The notes beneath the pieces are model-generated. The model saw nothing but the letters and a program-made list of their open reading frames with translations. It was not told the DNA's origin and ran no database searches. A stretch of DNA of 64,000 bases from NCBI GenBank assembly GCA_034231615.1, contig CM067322.1, positions 62,387,032-62,451,031 of the forward strand, in the 5' to 3' direction. Numbering within the stretch: the first letter of the stretch is position 1; each line of letters opens with the position of its first letter. The DNA is from Meghimatium bilineatum (Eukaryota; Mollusca; Gastropoda; Stylommatophora; Philomycidae). Made by a program: the position numbers and the translations under genes. Below are positions 11,276-22,239 of this stretch, in pieces.

Positions 11276-11599
11276 AAATATGATCAGAAGAACACTCAAA
11301 TATATTTAAAAATTAAGTTGCAACACCAACATTGAAACAGAAATAGAGACATGATGTTTGAACACATTCAAATTAAACATTGACATTTGAATGCGTTGTA
11401 CGATTGAACGCTCAGAAAGGTCGACTTTCAGCGGGCTCGAAACAGGAGCAATGAATACTCAAATTGTATGAATGCAGCAAAAGACGATTAATGAGAGTTG
11501 AATGAGAGATGGATATCTACAATATACACTGGTGTAAAGAATGACAATAGAACAACAAAATGTCATGCAGAAGACTGATTTGTCGAGTCGAAAGCGTAC
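11276..11599. other. no recognised feature
   Basis: AT-rich, with no coding segment or repeat structure that I can support. Confidence 0.4.
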
Positions 11600-11695
11600 A
11601 CATGGCGATCACACTTTAAAAGCACCATACACAAAATTTCGTTCTCTAGACTGCATCCTGCTATCTGGCAGAAGTTTGAGAACAAAGAATGCGGA
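11600..11695 (+). mobile_element. SINE-I 3' fragment
   Basis: Matches the 3' module of the dispersed repeat called SINE-I here: TTCGTTCTCTAGACTGCATC followed by GCAGAAGTTTGAGAACAAAG. Diverged and lacking the GAA tail. Confidence 0.6.
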
Positions 11696-11804
11696 ATTAT
11701 ATTATTGAAAACAGAGAAAACAACAACATAATTTAATACGAAATAATGTCAATTTGTAATCAGAAAGAATTAGCATTACTTTAAAATAAAATACTATAAC
11801 ATAT

Positions 11805-11900
11805 TGCCAGTTTCTGTGGCGCAGGGGTTAGGACGTAGTTTCACAATTCCAACTCGCCCGAACTGGGTCGAAACAGAGTTATTAAACCCAGATCTAATGT
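11805..11900 (+). mobile_element. tRNA-derived SINE-like head
   Basis: TGTGGCGCAGGGGTTAGGAC resembles a Pol III A-box region. ACTGGGTCGAAACAG about 40 bp later resembles a B-box. No cloverleaf could be completed, so this is not a functional tRNA. Confidence 0.5.
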
Positions 11901-12269
11901 TTAAAAAAAAAATTCACAATAAAGAGCAAACGCATATTCACGACTTTAAAATCCAAGCTGTCAAAGAATACTAGACTTTTCATTCCGGATTAGTGGTCCC
12001 CATGAATAGTCTGGCATACAACAGCACATGTTGAAAGTGTTCGTAGTGTGTATCAAAACAACTGGTTGCTTTTAGGAAAAGGCCGACGGTTGTTGGGGGA
12101 AAAAAGTAGCACTGCATTCAGGACGATCCCATCCATAATCCACTCTTTCCAGCAGTATGTTAATTACGACAGAACACATTCCCCGTTGCGATTACTTCAG
12201 TTTTGAATTGTATCCTGTCACTCGTTCAAGGTGGTGGACGAAGCTACAGATTAAAACGTTTTTTCACCG
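11901..12269. other. no recognised feature
   Basis: Unique-looking AT-rich DNA before the 26-bp array. Confidence 0.4.
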
Positions 12270-12655
12270 TTGCAGCTAGAGATTAAAACAAATTTTCATC
12301 TCTGTGGCTAACGATTATAATGAGTTTCCGTGGCTAGAGATTATCATGAGTATTCATCTTTGTGACTAGAGATTATAACGAGTTTTTGTGACTAGAGATT
12401 ATAACGATTTTTTGTGACTAGAGATTATAACGAGTTTTTGTGGCTAGAGATTATAACGAGTTTTTGTGACTAGAGATTATAACGAGTTTTTGTGACTAGA
12501 GATTATAACGAGTTTTTGTGGCTAGAGATTATAACGATTTTTTGTGACTAGAGATTATAACGAGTTTTTGTGACTAGAGATTATAACGAGTTTTTGTGAC
12601 TAGAGATTATAACGAGTTTTTGTGGCTAGAGATTATAACGATTTTTCATCTTTGT
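12270..12655. repeat. 26-bp minisatellite, about 14 units
   Basis: Units of GACTAGAGATTATAACGAGT plus TTTTGT, with G/A alternation (GGCTAGAG or GACTAGAG) and a CGATTTTT variant that recurs. The outer units are more diverged, as expected of array edges. Confidence 0.95.
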
Positions 12656-12940
12656 GGATAAGGTTTATAGTGAAAACTGTTTGTGTAATGTAGCCTCCGA
12701 TGAACTTATTAGCCATGTTAATGAGGACAACAATATTATAAATTTTACATACCATTCCACTGGAAAATGACAATCTCTGTTGGAAATATGATTGCTTGTG
12801 ACTCCAATATGAGTATATATCAGTTAATATACCTGTATAACACCTATTACCTATTCCAAGGTGACTGTTCCACACGGACCGAGTAGGGCAGAGTTAAATT
12901 TCAATTGAAAATTTAAAGCATCGTGAGTCGTCTTGGTTAC

Positions 12941-13014
<74 letters not shown>
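12941..13014. repeat. (TA)n microsatellite
   Basis: Pure TA dinucleotide run of about 72 bp. Confidence 0.98.
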
Positions 13015-13016
<2 letters not shown>

Positions 13017-13139
13017 GTAATACCCGACGTTGACCAGGAGTAAATATAACAATTTTGTGTTGATTTAGTGTTAAGTAACGTAAGAATGAAGAGCCCGGTA
13101 ACCAAATAAGATGATGGCCATAGGGCCCAATCATTAATT

Positions 13140-13465
13140 TCTATTGATATGATATAGCCAATGGGCTGCTGGAAAACACCACGAAGATATAGTGAGAGAG
13201 ATTGACATTGTAATGAAGCTAATTATCAACATCAGATAGAAACTGTCCACATTTATTGGCTACATTATGAGACGAGGAGATTTAAGGTCCAATTTAACAA
13301 CGTTTAAAATTGAGGAGACAAGAGACAGAGGACGGCAATGAAAAAAGATAGTGGATAGTTTGACACCATGGCATGGTAGAAAGTTAGCAGTGGAACTGGT
13401 ACATAGTGCTTTAGATAGAATGTTGTTGCAATCAATTATCGCGTACTCTACAGGACATTATAAAG
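13140..13465 (+). mobile_element. LINE 3' fragment, family D
   Basis: The plus strand encodes HFIGYIMRRGDLRSNLTTFK, then EETRDRGRQ and SLTPWHGRK, then LDRMLLQSIIAYSTGH. It aligns block by block with the minus-strand copy at 13.74-14.11 kb, so the two are the same family facing each other, tail to tail. Confidence 0.75.
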
Positions 13466-13737
13466 TACCTCTTAGGATGATGCACGATTCTTTCAACCAA
13501 GTCCAGGTAGTGTAATATGATTATATCAGAGATTTTTGCCATATAAAATAATGAAGTGTGGTTCAATGAACAACAACCTCCGAGGTATAGACGCTAGCAA
13601 TAATTGTCTCGAGTGTCGAGAGCGTTGAATTCCACTTTCAAGTTCATGTAACATTCATTAACTCTCCTAACACTATGCAACAGAAAAAATATACATGTCA
13701 ATACACGTGTTTATTTTATTTATATTATAATATTCAT

Positions 13738-14110
13738 CATCATCATCATCAGGTGCCATGTCGGGTGGCGTAGGCGGTCATGGCTCTCCACAGCTCTCTA
13801 TCCACAGTATTATGTATCAAAGTCGTTGTTGTTTCTTTGCCGTGCCAGGTTGTCAAACTGTCTAATATTTTCTCACGTTGTCGCCCTCTGTCTCTCGTGC
13901 CTTCAATCTTGCTTGTTGTGATTACGTTTTCTAAACCTGCCTGTCTCATGAAGTGGCCAAAAAAAGAAGATCGCCTTTTTCTTATATTCTTGATTAAGGT
14001 CCGTTTCGCATTTAACTCTTTTAACACATCTAAATTAGTTTTTCTGGCAGTCCATGGTATTCTCAGCATTCTTCTGTAGAACCACATCTCTGTTGCCTCC
14101 AATCTATCAA
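13738..14110 (-). mobile_element. LINE 3' remnant, family D, with (GAT)n tail
   Basis: The minus strand is open for 117 codons from 14,102. It reads EMWFYRRMLRIPWTARK, then RRSSFFGHFMRQAGLENV, KIEGTRDRGRQREKILDSL and ELWRAMTAYATRHGT. This is the C-terminal end of an RTE-like LINE ORF. Immediately after the stop lies a tail of GAT repeats (forward-strand ATC run at about 13,737-13,752). It has the best-preserved C-terminus of the family, but only the last third of a LINE is present. Confidence 0.85.
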
Positions 14111-14444
14111 TTATAATATTACGCCATGTAAATTATATATGGTAAGCACAAAATAATTGAACATTAATGAGATTGATAAGCCAGTATGTAGTTTGCTCAC
14201 CTTCATCTTCTTCTTTTTTCGTTCACTTGAAACATGTCTATATCTGTAATTCTGTCTCCTGAATAAAATCATTGTCGTTTGTAGTTCATACAGTGACCCA
14301 TAGAGCTCACCTATTCCAGCTCTCCTTCATGACTTATGTCATGTTTTGATGGATAATTTCTTGTTTTAGCATTGAAGAAGCACACTTTCGTTTGTTAAAT
14401 AGGACTCTATGGCTGTTGCACTGATTTGATAAATATATTAGGTG
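14111..14444. other. no recognised feature
   Basis: AT-rich; no coding or repeat structure recognised. Confidence 0.4.
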
Positions 14445-14695
14445 CGATTTTCTGAAAGGAAATTAGGGGGTCATATTCTGTAGGGAAATTAGGGGATATG
14501 TTCTGTAGGAAAATTATGAGCTATGAAAACTAGGGCTATGTTATATATGGCAATTATTGTCTATGTTCTGTAGGGAAATTGAGGGCTATGTTTTGTAAGG
14601 AAGTTAGGGGTTATGTTGTCTAGGAAAATTGGGGTATGCTGCGTAGGGAAATTAGAGGCTATGTTCTCTAGAAAAATGAGAAGTTATGGTCTATA
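14445..14695. repeat. degenerate ~27-bp tandem repeat, about nine units
   Basis: Units of the form GGCTATGTTCTGTAGGGAAA plus TTAGG with substitutions in every copy; an old array. Confidence 0.8.
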
Positions 14696-14999
14696 TTGAT
14701 TTTAATTTGTCCCTGAATCCCGATGAGTACATGTGCACTTATCGCATAATAATTGAGTCGTTAACAACATATAGACGCCTTAAATGCAGAGGGGCGATGA
14801 CAGAAACCCACGTGTATCAGAAATAGGCATAAAATAAAGGAGATTAAGATCAGTTGATCTCAAACTAGGTGTGCAATATATCGGCATGCAACTATGAAGA
14901 CAACGAGTGGAATTTTCGCAAACTAGGTGTGTCATGTACATACAGATAATTTAGAAGACTACAGGTAGAATTTCAGGTGTGTCATATTTAGACACGCCC

Positions 15000-15265
15000 A
15001 TGTGTTTCGGAAGTCAGAAAGGTAAGCAAAGAATATCAACACTGATAATTGCAACTCATGTCCAAGAAGCGACTAAAGGGGTTCTGTGTTTTGGTTTGTT
15101 GTCCTTTCCCGTATCTAGAAACCATACTGAAGTCAGATGTTCAGGCCAATAACAGCAGATATCAAAACCAAACTATAAACAATGACACAACGCACTTTGT
15201 TTTCTAGATCATATTCTGATTATCTGCAGAAGTTTGAGAAATGATGCAGAAAAAAAGATATAGAA
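15000..15265 (+). mobile_element. SINE-I copy
   Basis: Contains the SINE-I landmarks in order: CATGTCC-AAGAAGCGACTAA near 15,060, CATACTGAAGTCAGATGTTC near 15,125, AACAGCAGATATC, then CAACGCACTTTGTTTTCTAG and GCAGAAGTTTGAGAAATGAT to an A-rich end. Well-preserved length but diverged. Confidence 0.7.
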
Positions 15266-16039
15266 GAAAAAAATTGAGAAGACTATAGATAGAATTACTG
15301 AAAACCAGGTGTGACAGCTACAGACAAAACTAAGACGAATGCAGGTGTTATATCACATAACAGGTGTATTAATAATACAAAAAAGGTGAATCATGCAGGA
15401 ATTATCACAAGTACGGTTACTACGGAGGTAAATTAAGGATGATACAGGTAGGGAGTTAAAAATAAAGTGAGAAATCCTGCGTTTCTTTGAAGTGATCATT
15501 TTACCCAGGGTTTTTTAAAGTGGGCCAAAACGTCCCCTGGTGAGAAACATTAGAGGAATATGGCGATGTAGGGTCAGGGAGAGAACGATCTTAAGGGAGC
15601 ACTGAACACATCAAATTGCACCAAACATAAAGTAATTACGTACTAATTTTTATGTACAATAAGACAAGAGGTACAATTATTTTAACATTAACTGAGCTGT
15701 ATTTGAAACCTGGCCCAACTAGGCTTACTGAAACTAGTGACAAGTTTATGTTGAAAACGGTAATAGTTTTAGCTATATTACCATGAAAATAATCTTCAAT
15801 GTTTCAACAGCTGCAAACGTTGGTTTACAGCAACAGTGAAAGCTGGAAATTAACTTCATAAATTCAATGCACCTCCAACATGATAACGTGCTATAGTTTT
15901 CAAAATGTGGTCGTTATTGTTTTGCTAGGTATAAAAATTGTATTTCATTACATTTCTTAACGAGTCTGACAGCTTGGCGCGCATGTTTCGTAAATCGTAC
16001 ATTTATTAGCATATTTTATATCCTCAACAGTTACCAATC
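15266..16039. other. no recognised feature
   Basis: No coding segment recognised. There are purine-rich stretches just after the SINE. Confidence 0.4.
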
Positions 16040-16212
16040 GTAGTATAAGATATGATGGCTCATTGAAAAACAACCTTCTAGCGTGACACATCCAACTTTT
16101 CTCATTGTTTTCATTTGTCAATTTGTGGCGACAATCAACAAAAATCAAGGAACAAGTCATATGTGTCACTCTAAAAGGATATTTTCCAATTTAGCACACA
16201 CGTCTTATATCG
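16040..16212. mobile_element. foldback MITE, family 1
   Basis: Terminal inverted repeats of about 50 bp: the left end ATAAGATATGATGGCTCATT leads to CTTCTAGCGTGACACAT, and the right end reads as the complement of ATAAGACG...CCTTTTAGAGTGACACAT. Similar inverted structures lie at 19.14-19.33 kb and, as a half copy, at 54.83-54.90 kb. There is no coding capacity. Confidence 0.65.
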
Positions 16213-17129
16213 TCGATGGTCAAGCCTCAACCATGACAGAAGAAACTCCCCAAAAGACTGCAAATGTAGATTCACTGTTTTTTACTTTTAAAAGAACGAT
16301 TGTCATTGTGATTGATGTGTGAACATTTATTGAGGCGTGAAGTCATAGAAATCGTCATGAAGCGACGATTTGTGAAATGTCACCAAAAAATCCCCAAAAA
16401 AGTAGAAATTCTCATGATTTTGTTTTAGGAAAACCCCCTCAAAAACTTAACGAAAATGTAACTACTGTCATGGTTGGGGCATTGGTCTATAACATCCACA
16501 CAAAAGAGTGTTGTGACAGGGAAATATTTCAGAAACACTGATTGAACCCCTATCTATAACGGAGAGGCCCTAGCTTTCCTGTTCAACTAGCCATGTTTGA
16601 GTAATTCTATTTTCTAGTACTGACACCGAGATCACAGACTGTCTGGGGAAATATCTTGTTCCCGAAATGGCGCATTATGCAAATGAGAGTGGAGTGGTTT
16701 ACCAAATATCACTCCCCCGTAATGAGCACTGGATACCATCAACATTTCTCTTGCCACTGGGAATGAATATTTTGTGTCCAAAGATACCACACAAAAAGGT
16801 CTGGCATTCCGACATTTTGTTTGCAATTTATTTATAGACATTCTTTTGCTTTGAAACTAGCTGTAAAGGAGAACAGCGTGAGTCGTGATGTATTATACAC
16901 TGTAGTTGTTTTTTTTTTATAAAGCGGATACAATGTTCCCACTTTGACAGAAAGTCGTAACAAAAAGAACAGTTGCGCTACTTGTTTCAGAAATGCAATT
17001 TTCGATTATATTTACCGACTATTTTTTGAAGACAGAACAACCATCATTAAAACTCTTTATTTACGCTAAGCCGCTAACAAATTCTAGCCAGCTTCTATGA
17101 TAGCAAGCCAATAAATAATCATTTAGACT
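16213..17129. other. no recognised feature
   Basis: About 900 bp with no supported feature; short open frames lack recognisable similarity. Confidence 0.4.
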
Positions 17130-17412
17130 CTCTTGTATTAGAATGGCTCAAAAGGGGAACAAAGAATAATACCACTGCTTACCTTCCATGCATGTATTAG
17201 AAGCGACTAAGGACGATATGGTATGGAGTTAGCTGTGCCATACTATATAAGCTCAAAGTAACATAGAAGCCATGCTGAAGTTAAATGTGTACGGGCGAAA
17301 GGCGCAGATATCGCAGTAATGCTATAAAACAGCACACAACGGATTCCGTTCTCCGGACTATATTCAGATAATTTGTAGGAGTTTGTGAGCGAACGTAAAA
17401 GAAGAAGAATAT
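17130..17412 (+). mobile_element. SINE-I copy, near full length
   Basis: Landmarks in order: TTACCTTCCATGCATGTATT, GAAGCGACTAAGGA, GAAGCCATGCTGAAGTTAAA, GGCGCAGATATCGCAGTAA, then GATTCCGTTCTCCGGACTAT, GTAGGAGTTTGTGAGCGAAC and a GAAGAAGAA tail. Tail and landmarks match six or more other copies in both orientations. Confidence 0.8.
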
Positions 17413-18261
17413 GAATCACCTAGAGGGATATATATATATATATATAAAGGCAGTGAAACACAATCCTTACATAAAATAAAGAGTGAATAAATCAATCATT
17501 GGTTTCCCAAAGTAACAAAGACGACATGAACACCACAGTAATCAATTTAGGAAACATGGATTGGGGGGGGGGTGACTTAACGAGCTGTCCTTACATTAGG
17601 TCAACAATGAAGCGGGGAGGGTGTTTGAAAAATGTGACACTTATTGACATAAATGAGAGGCTGAAAAGCTGTCGTCAACAATTTTCTTGTCCTTATTCAT
17701 TTGTTTTATTTTATCATACTCGTTCTTGCGCTGTTCGTTTTGCTATTTCTTCTTTTTTTTTTCTTTCGACCTACTCTCTTTTTATTGTCTACTTTTGCTC
17801 ATTTGATCTCTTTGTGTATTATTCGTTTTGTGTTGCTTGCATTTTTTTGTCCTGATGAAGACTTTTACGTCGAAACGACGCCTGTTTTTGTGAATGTTGT
17901 TAGTATGCCGTGTGTTTAAATATTTGGAACACTCCTTACCTATTTCTTGTTTTTTTTTCTTGTCAGTATAACTGTTTTTAAACACCGATTAAAATTGTTA
18001 AATAATATATATTAAACACATTTAAATATAAAATTTATATTTTGTTTTCAAACTAATTGTATCACGCATATGATCTGAATTATATTGTTCTGTATTCAAA
18101 TTTGGCAGTACATTATTAATTTCAATGTCGTAACTACCATATCTGATTTTGCTTTCTCTGAGCAGTTACTACATTTTCACTATAATGATATAGTTCAATC
18201 AATTCTGTAAATATTTATGGAAAAGAATATAAAGAAATGCATCTAAAGTTAAAAAAAAAAA
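17413..18261. other. no recognised gene; short (TA) run and T-rich tract
   Basis: A short (TA)n lies at 17,430-17,448. A T-rich stretch at about 17,690-17,850 gives a hydrophobic 118-codon frame without similarity. GATGAAGACTTTTACGTCGA near 17,853 resembles a motif seen in reverse orientation near 33,310; its origin is unknown. Confidence 0.4.
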
Positions 18262-18466
18262 TTGGTAGCATATCCTATCCAGGACGTAGCTATCAACCCA
18301 GCATTTGTTGACTGTGATGATTTTCTAGGCAATATAAATACGTTCAGTAGGTTGCCATTGCTTTCTGAACGGTTCGGATGCACAATTGCCTGTGGTGAGG
18401 ATCGAACTCGGTACCTTTGCCGTCAGAGACGCGCTCTGTACCACTTCGCCACAGAGCCGGACTAAA
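18262..18466 (-). mobile_element. tRNA-derived SINE-II copy
   Basis: Read on the minus strand, it begins GGCTCTGTGGCGAAGTGGTA (A-box region). A B-box follows about 45 bp downstream (GAGTTCGATCC). A unique body follows and ends near the forward-strand ATTGGTAGCATATCCTATCC. A second copy lies at 39.23-39.43 kb with the same order, and a degenerate copy at 38.37 kb. Confidence 0.8.
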
Positions 18467-18489
18467 GTTACTAGAACATAATGAAGTAT

Positions 18490-18720
18490 TCATCATTATG
18501 GGCTTACGTTCATATGCTGAGATATCACAGACTTCATAAATTGCAAGAGGTTCACACTGTCCCAAACGATGACAGCAAGAAGTTGATCAAACCTATATTT
18601 AGGTTTGATCAACTTCTTGCTGCCATCCTTTGGGATGTCTTTATGGAGAGTGCACTTTATGAAAGTCTTATGTATCAACACACTAGTGATGTGGTAATTC
18701 ATCATTATTTTAAGCATAAC
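18490..18720. repeat. large imperfect inverted repeat with near-perfect central hairpin
   Basis: The core arms are 18,561-18,595 and 18,600-18,634. They are 35 nt each with two mismatches by eye, and the loop is 4 nt (TATT). The outer flanks are also complementary but more diverged (TGAGATATCACAGACTTCAT against the complement of the right side), out to roughly 110 nt per arm. Both strands give related peptides (KKLIKP...RFDQLLA), which is a by-product of the palindrome. Confidence 0.85.
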
Positions 18721-18879
18721 ATTATTTCATTGTTGATGCAACCAAAAAAATAACACAATCAACGGGGGGAAGTGCATTTACGATATGTAAATTTGTCTTG
18801 TCTCTGTGATATTGAGTAAATATCATGTACATACATTTTACAATTTTCCGCATAAGGATTATAGTTTAAGCGAACAGTC

Positions 18880-19022
18880 CTAAAAGTATGTTGAATTTAC
18901 CCATTAGAAATACGCTGAGTTTTCCCATAAAAATATGTTGAATCTACCCATAACAATATATTTAATTGACCCATAAAAATATGTTGAATTTGTCCATAAA
19001 AATATGTTGAATTTACCACCCA
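18880..19022. repeat. 23-bp tandem repeat, about six units
   Basis: CCATAAAAATATGTTGAATT recurs at 23-bp spacing (for example GTTGAAT at 18,983 and 19,006); outer copies are diverged. Confidence 0.85.
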
Positions 19023-19142
19023 AAATATTTTTTTTTTAAATCTTTAACAACTACTTGTATATAACAACGGTCGTGATGCTGACTATACCATCGTTGGGTA
19101 TGCCGTTAGTCAAGAAAAATACGAACCAAACATCATATTTCT

Positions 19143-19325
19143 CAATCGATAATATAAGACATATTGGCTAATTGGAAAACAGCATTCTAAGATGATTAAT
19201 TCAACTTTATCTGCAATTTTCAGTACCTGCAGGCACAAAATATACACAATGACCAATGGAATTCACGGGAAAGGTCAAATGAGTCATTTTAGACGACTAT
19301 TTTCCTAGTAAGATGATATTTGCCC
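19143..19325. mobile_element. foldback MITE, family 1
   Basis: The left arm TGGCTAATTGGAAAACAGCA...CTAAGATGATTAATTCAAC is complementary to the right arm (GTCAAATGAGTCATTTTAGA...TTTTCCTAGTAAGAT). It is related to the element at 16.04 kb. Confidence 0.6.
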
Positions 19326-19779
19326 TGTGTTACTCCAGCCACTTACTTCCTGTTTAGAGTTATTACTCTATACTGGAACATTTATCCCTTTACTGTCCTG
19401 TTATGTCCGTCCTGTACTGTCCCATTACATATGTTATGTTGTCAATTGTTTCGTTTCAATAACATCTTGATTGTGGGGGGGAAAAAAGAAAAAAAATACT
19501 TTTACTGTTTAACAATCTTACAGTTAATGTCTGCACAAGCTATTGTCGGACACCAACAAAGTAAAAACATGTTTCTAGTAACTTTAGTCTAAAATGCCCC
19601 ATACCATATTCAAAAGGACCACAGGGAGGGGCGGCAGAAGTCTGGATGAGAAATATTCTTTATAACTTGTAGATGTTAAGTATCAAGTTTCACAAATTTA
19701 ACATAAACTCGATATATATATCCTATACTATATACTATACGCAGGCAAATATTTAAATAATGATATATAATTATTCAAG
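19326..19779. other. no recognised feature
   Basis: No coding or repeat structure I can support. Confidence 0.4.
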
Positions 19780-19850
19780 CCTAGTGGTCGTATGGCTAGA
19801 ACGTCGGCCTCAGAACCCTGATGTCCCGAGTTCAGAGTGCAATAAAAATT
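19780..19850 (+). other. tRNA-like SINE head
   Basis: CTAGTGGTCGTATGGCTAGA followed about 35 bp later by CCCGAGTTCAGAGTGC has spacing like a tRNA A-box and B-box. The B-box is imperfect and no acceptor stem closes. Confidence 0.4.
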
Positions 19851-20089
19851 CTTCATGTACTCGCCGCGACGACAGCTTCCGCGACGACAGCTTCGACAAA
19901 ACGGCCTTTATTTCCACAGTCACAAGGCAGCCATGCACTCCTTAACAGAAAAACACACAGTAATGATTTTTATTCAAGCCTATCTTTTGTTTTGTAGAAT
20001 CAGAAGGAGCAAAATTAAATGGTTGCAAAAAATAGATAGCATGCATTTGTTGTTGGAAGTATAAATTAAATCAATTATTTTTTAAACTT

Positions 20090-20345
20090 CTTATATTGGG
20101 TTTGTTCTCATACAGCTGCTGTTTATCAGAAGGTAGTACGGAGAACATAACACGTTGTATTATGGTTACATTTTGCTGCTATATAGGAACTTTCCGGCCC
20201 GACACATCCAACTTTAGCATGACTTTCGGGTAACTTTAACCTATCGACAGGACAGTCAACTCTACCCCCAAATATTCTTAGTCGTGTCCTACGACATGTA
20301 TATAGTCATAAGTCATAGTATTGCAGTTTGTTCCCCTTTCAGGCC
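20090..20345 (-). mobile_element. SINE-I copy
   Basis: Reverse-oriented landmarks: GTACGGAGAACATAACACGT, then CCGACACATCCAACTTTAGC, then TCTTAGTCGTGTCCTACGAC. Diverged at the 3' module. Confidence 0.7.
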
Positions 20346-20649
20346 CCTTAACACGGACGAAATACAAAACTATGAATATTCAACAAAAATGTTAAATCTA
20401 TTCGGTTGTACGACCCCTAAACATTGATGACATCAAGAAAACTACAAACATTTATAAATGGATTCACCCGTAGAATAGAATGTTTGAAATGTTATAATAA
20501 TATCACTAAAGAGGAACTCATGGAAAGAACTAAACAGAGACCAGTGAAGATAGAACTCAATAACCAGCTCAATATGAATCAATAATCCACAAGCCGTCAG
20601 TCAGCTTTGCAGGGGCATTGCAATTAATGAGTCAAACAAAGAGTTCTCC
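20346..20649. other. no recognised feature
   Basis: AT-rich spacer. Confidence 0.4.
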
Positions 20650-20810
20650 ACCGATTTCTATATTTATCGATGAGAATCATCCAACGATTTCTATCTTTAG
20701 TGATGAGAGCCCTCAGATGATATTCGATCTTCAGCGATGAGAGTCATCCTATTATTTATATTTTCAGTAATGAGACCCTCCAACGATTTATATCTTCAGC
20801 GATGCGCATG
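20650..20810. repeat. degenerate ~37-bp tandem repeat, four to five units
   Basis: Units of the type CAACGATTTCTATCTTTAGT plus GATGAGAGCC; each copy is different. Confidence 0.75.
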
Positions 20811-21143
20811 AGACTAGAAAAGTAATCAACTGTCAATACTTTGATATTGTCTGCCCATGATTTCTTTTGTTTTGCTCTGCTCATTTCCCCATCGAATGTT
20901 CGTTTCTGGTTCGTTGTTGACAAGAAGTCATATTAACTTACATGTCAAAGCCATGCTAGTTTTTGACAGAAACTTATGTCAGCATACATGTCAACACCAT
21001 GCTAGCTTTTTATATGAAATGATGTCGGCTTACATATCTGAACTATGATAGTTTTTTTAAATAAGGAATCATATAATCTTATATGTCTAAACAATAATAG
21101 TTTTTTTCATATGAAATGATGTCGGCTTACATATCTGAACTAT

Positions 21144-21608
21144 CCTTCTTCTTCTTCTTTCTGTCCTCATGTACCATTCGGTGTTGAGGGGAGAGTGAGT
21201 GTACGGAGTGTCTTTTGCCCTTCTATTTGCCTCTTCCGCTGTTATATTTCCGAGTGTCTCTAATACACTATCTATCCACCTTTAACGAGGTCGTCCAATA
21301 GGTCGACTGTTTTCGTATCGTTTGTTAAGTATTTTTTGGATAATACTTTGCTCTTTCTGTCTGACTATGTGGCCGTACCATTTAACTTGTTGTTTCTGGA
21401 TGTTTTTTATTGCTGACTTGATCTCTAATTGTTTCCTTAGTGTTTCATTCCTGATTTTGTCTCTCAAGCTAACTCCAATCATACTTCTCACACATTTCAT
21501 TTCAGTGGTGTTACTCTTATGTATTGTTCTAGAATCTAATGTCCAAGTTTGACACTGATAACACAATGTTGGTAAGAAAATTGTGTTGGAAAGCGCTTTA
21601 TTTGTTTC
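21144..21608 (-). mobile_element. LINE 3' fragment, family B, inserted in the minisatellite
   Basis: The minus strand is open for 120 codons from 21,644, of which the first residues are array sequence. It contains ALSNTIFLPTLCYQCQTW, MKCVRSMIGVSLRDKIRN, KQQVKWYGHIVRQKEQS and a final RPIGRPR. The element ends in an AGAAGAAGAAGG-type tail at 21,144. It is flanked by TATCTGAACTAT at 21,132-21,143 and 21,609-21,620, which is exact in both copies. It is a 5'-truncated LINE insertion. Confidence 0.85.
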
Positions 21609-21702
21609 TATCTGAACTATGATAGTTTTTTTATATGGAATCATATAATCTTATATGTCTAAACAATCATAGTTTTTTTATAAGGAATCATGTCGGCTTA
21701 TA

Positions 21703-22239
21703 AGCGGGTGCTTTCAATAAACTACGCAACATATGGACGTCAAACACACTAAGAAACACCACAAAACTCAAGTTGTTTAACTCCAACATCATCCCTATTC
21801 TATCATATGGGTGCGAAAGTTGGAAAGCCACAAAAGCCACAGATAAAAGACTCGACTCCTTTGAAAACAAATGCCTACGTACCATTCTGAACGTTAAGTG
21901 GAGTGACTTTAAATCTAACACTACTATAAGAGAGGAAAGCAAACAAACCTATATATCTTCCTTCATTAGACAAAGACATTGGACTTACATCGGCCATGTT
22001 CTCAGAATGAACAGCCTAAGAATTCCCCAGCAATCACTATATTGGGTGCCACCTGGAGTAAGAAGAAGAGGGAGACCTAGAGAAACTCTACGAAGAACCA
22101 TTAATAGAGAAGGCATGTCAATGAACCTAAACAACACGCAACAATTGAAAGAACTGGCAACACAAAGACAGAAATGGAAAGTTATGGTTTCTGCCCTATG
22201 CGCCGCCTATGGCCATGGAGGAACATAACATAACATAAT
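21703..22239 (+). mobile_element. LINE 3' fragment, family F, inserted in the minisatellite
   Basis: The plus strand is open for 151 codons from 21,773. It reads IPILSYGCESWKATKATDKR, CLRTILNVKWSDFKS, WTYIGHVLRMNSLRIPQQSL, RRRGRPRETLRRTI and MVSALCAAYGHGGT, then stops and ends in a CATAA repeat tail. It is flanked by ATGTCGGCTTATA at 21,690-21,702 and 22,240-22,252. This is the least damaged LINE C-terminus in the window, so it is a relatively young insertion. It still lacks the endonuclease and RT catalytic core. Confidence 0.9.

Noticed and set aside
12937..13134. Open frames made of Ile-Tyr repeats, here and at 39.1 and 41.6 kb
   Set aside because: They are translations of (TA)n microsatellites.
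17499..17855. A 118-codon frame with a hydrophobic end
   Set aside because: The hydrophobic part is a T-rich tract, and no family similarity or splice context was seen.
18481..18753. Two overlapping opposite-strand open frames with similar peptides
   Set aside because: Their similarity is produced by the palindrome; no evidence of coding.
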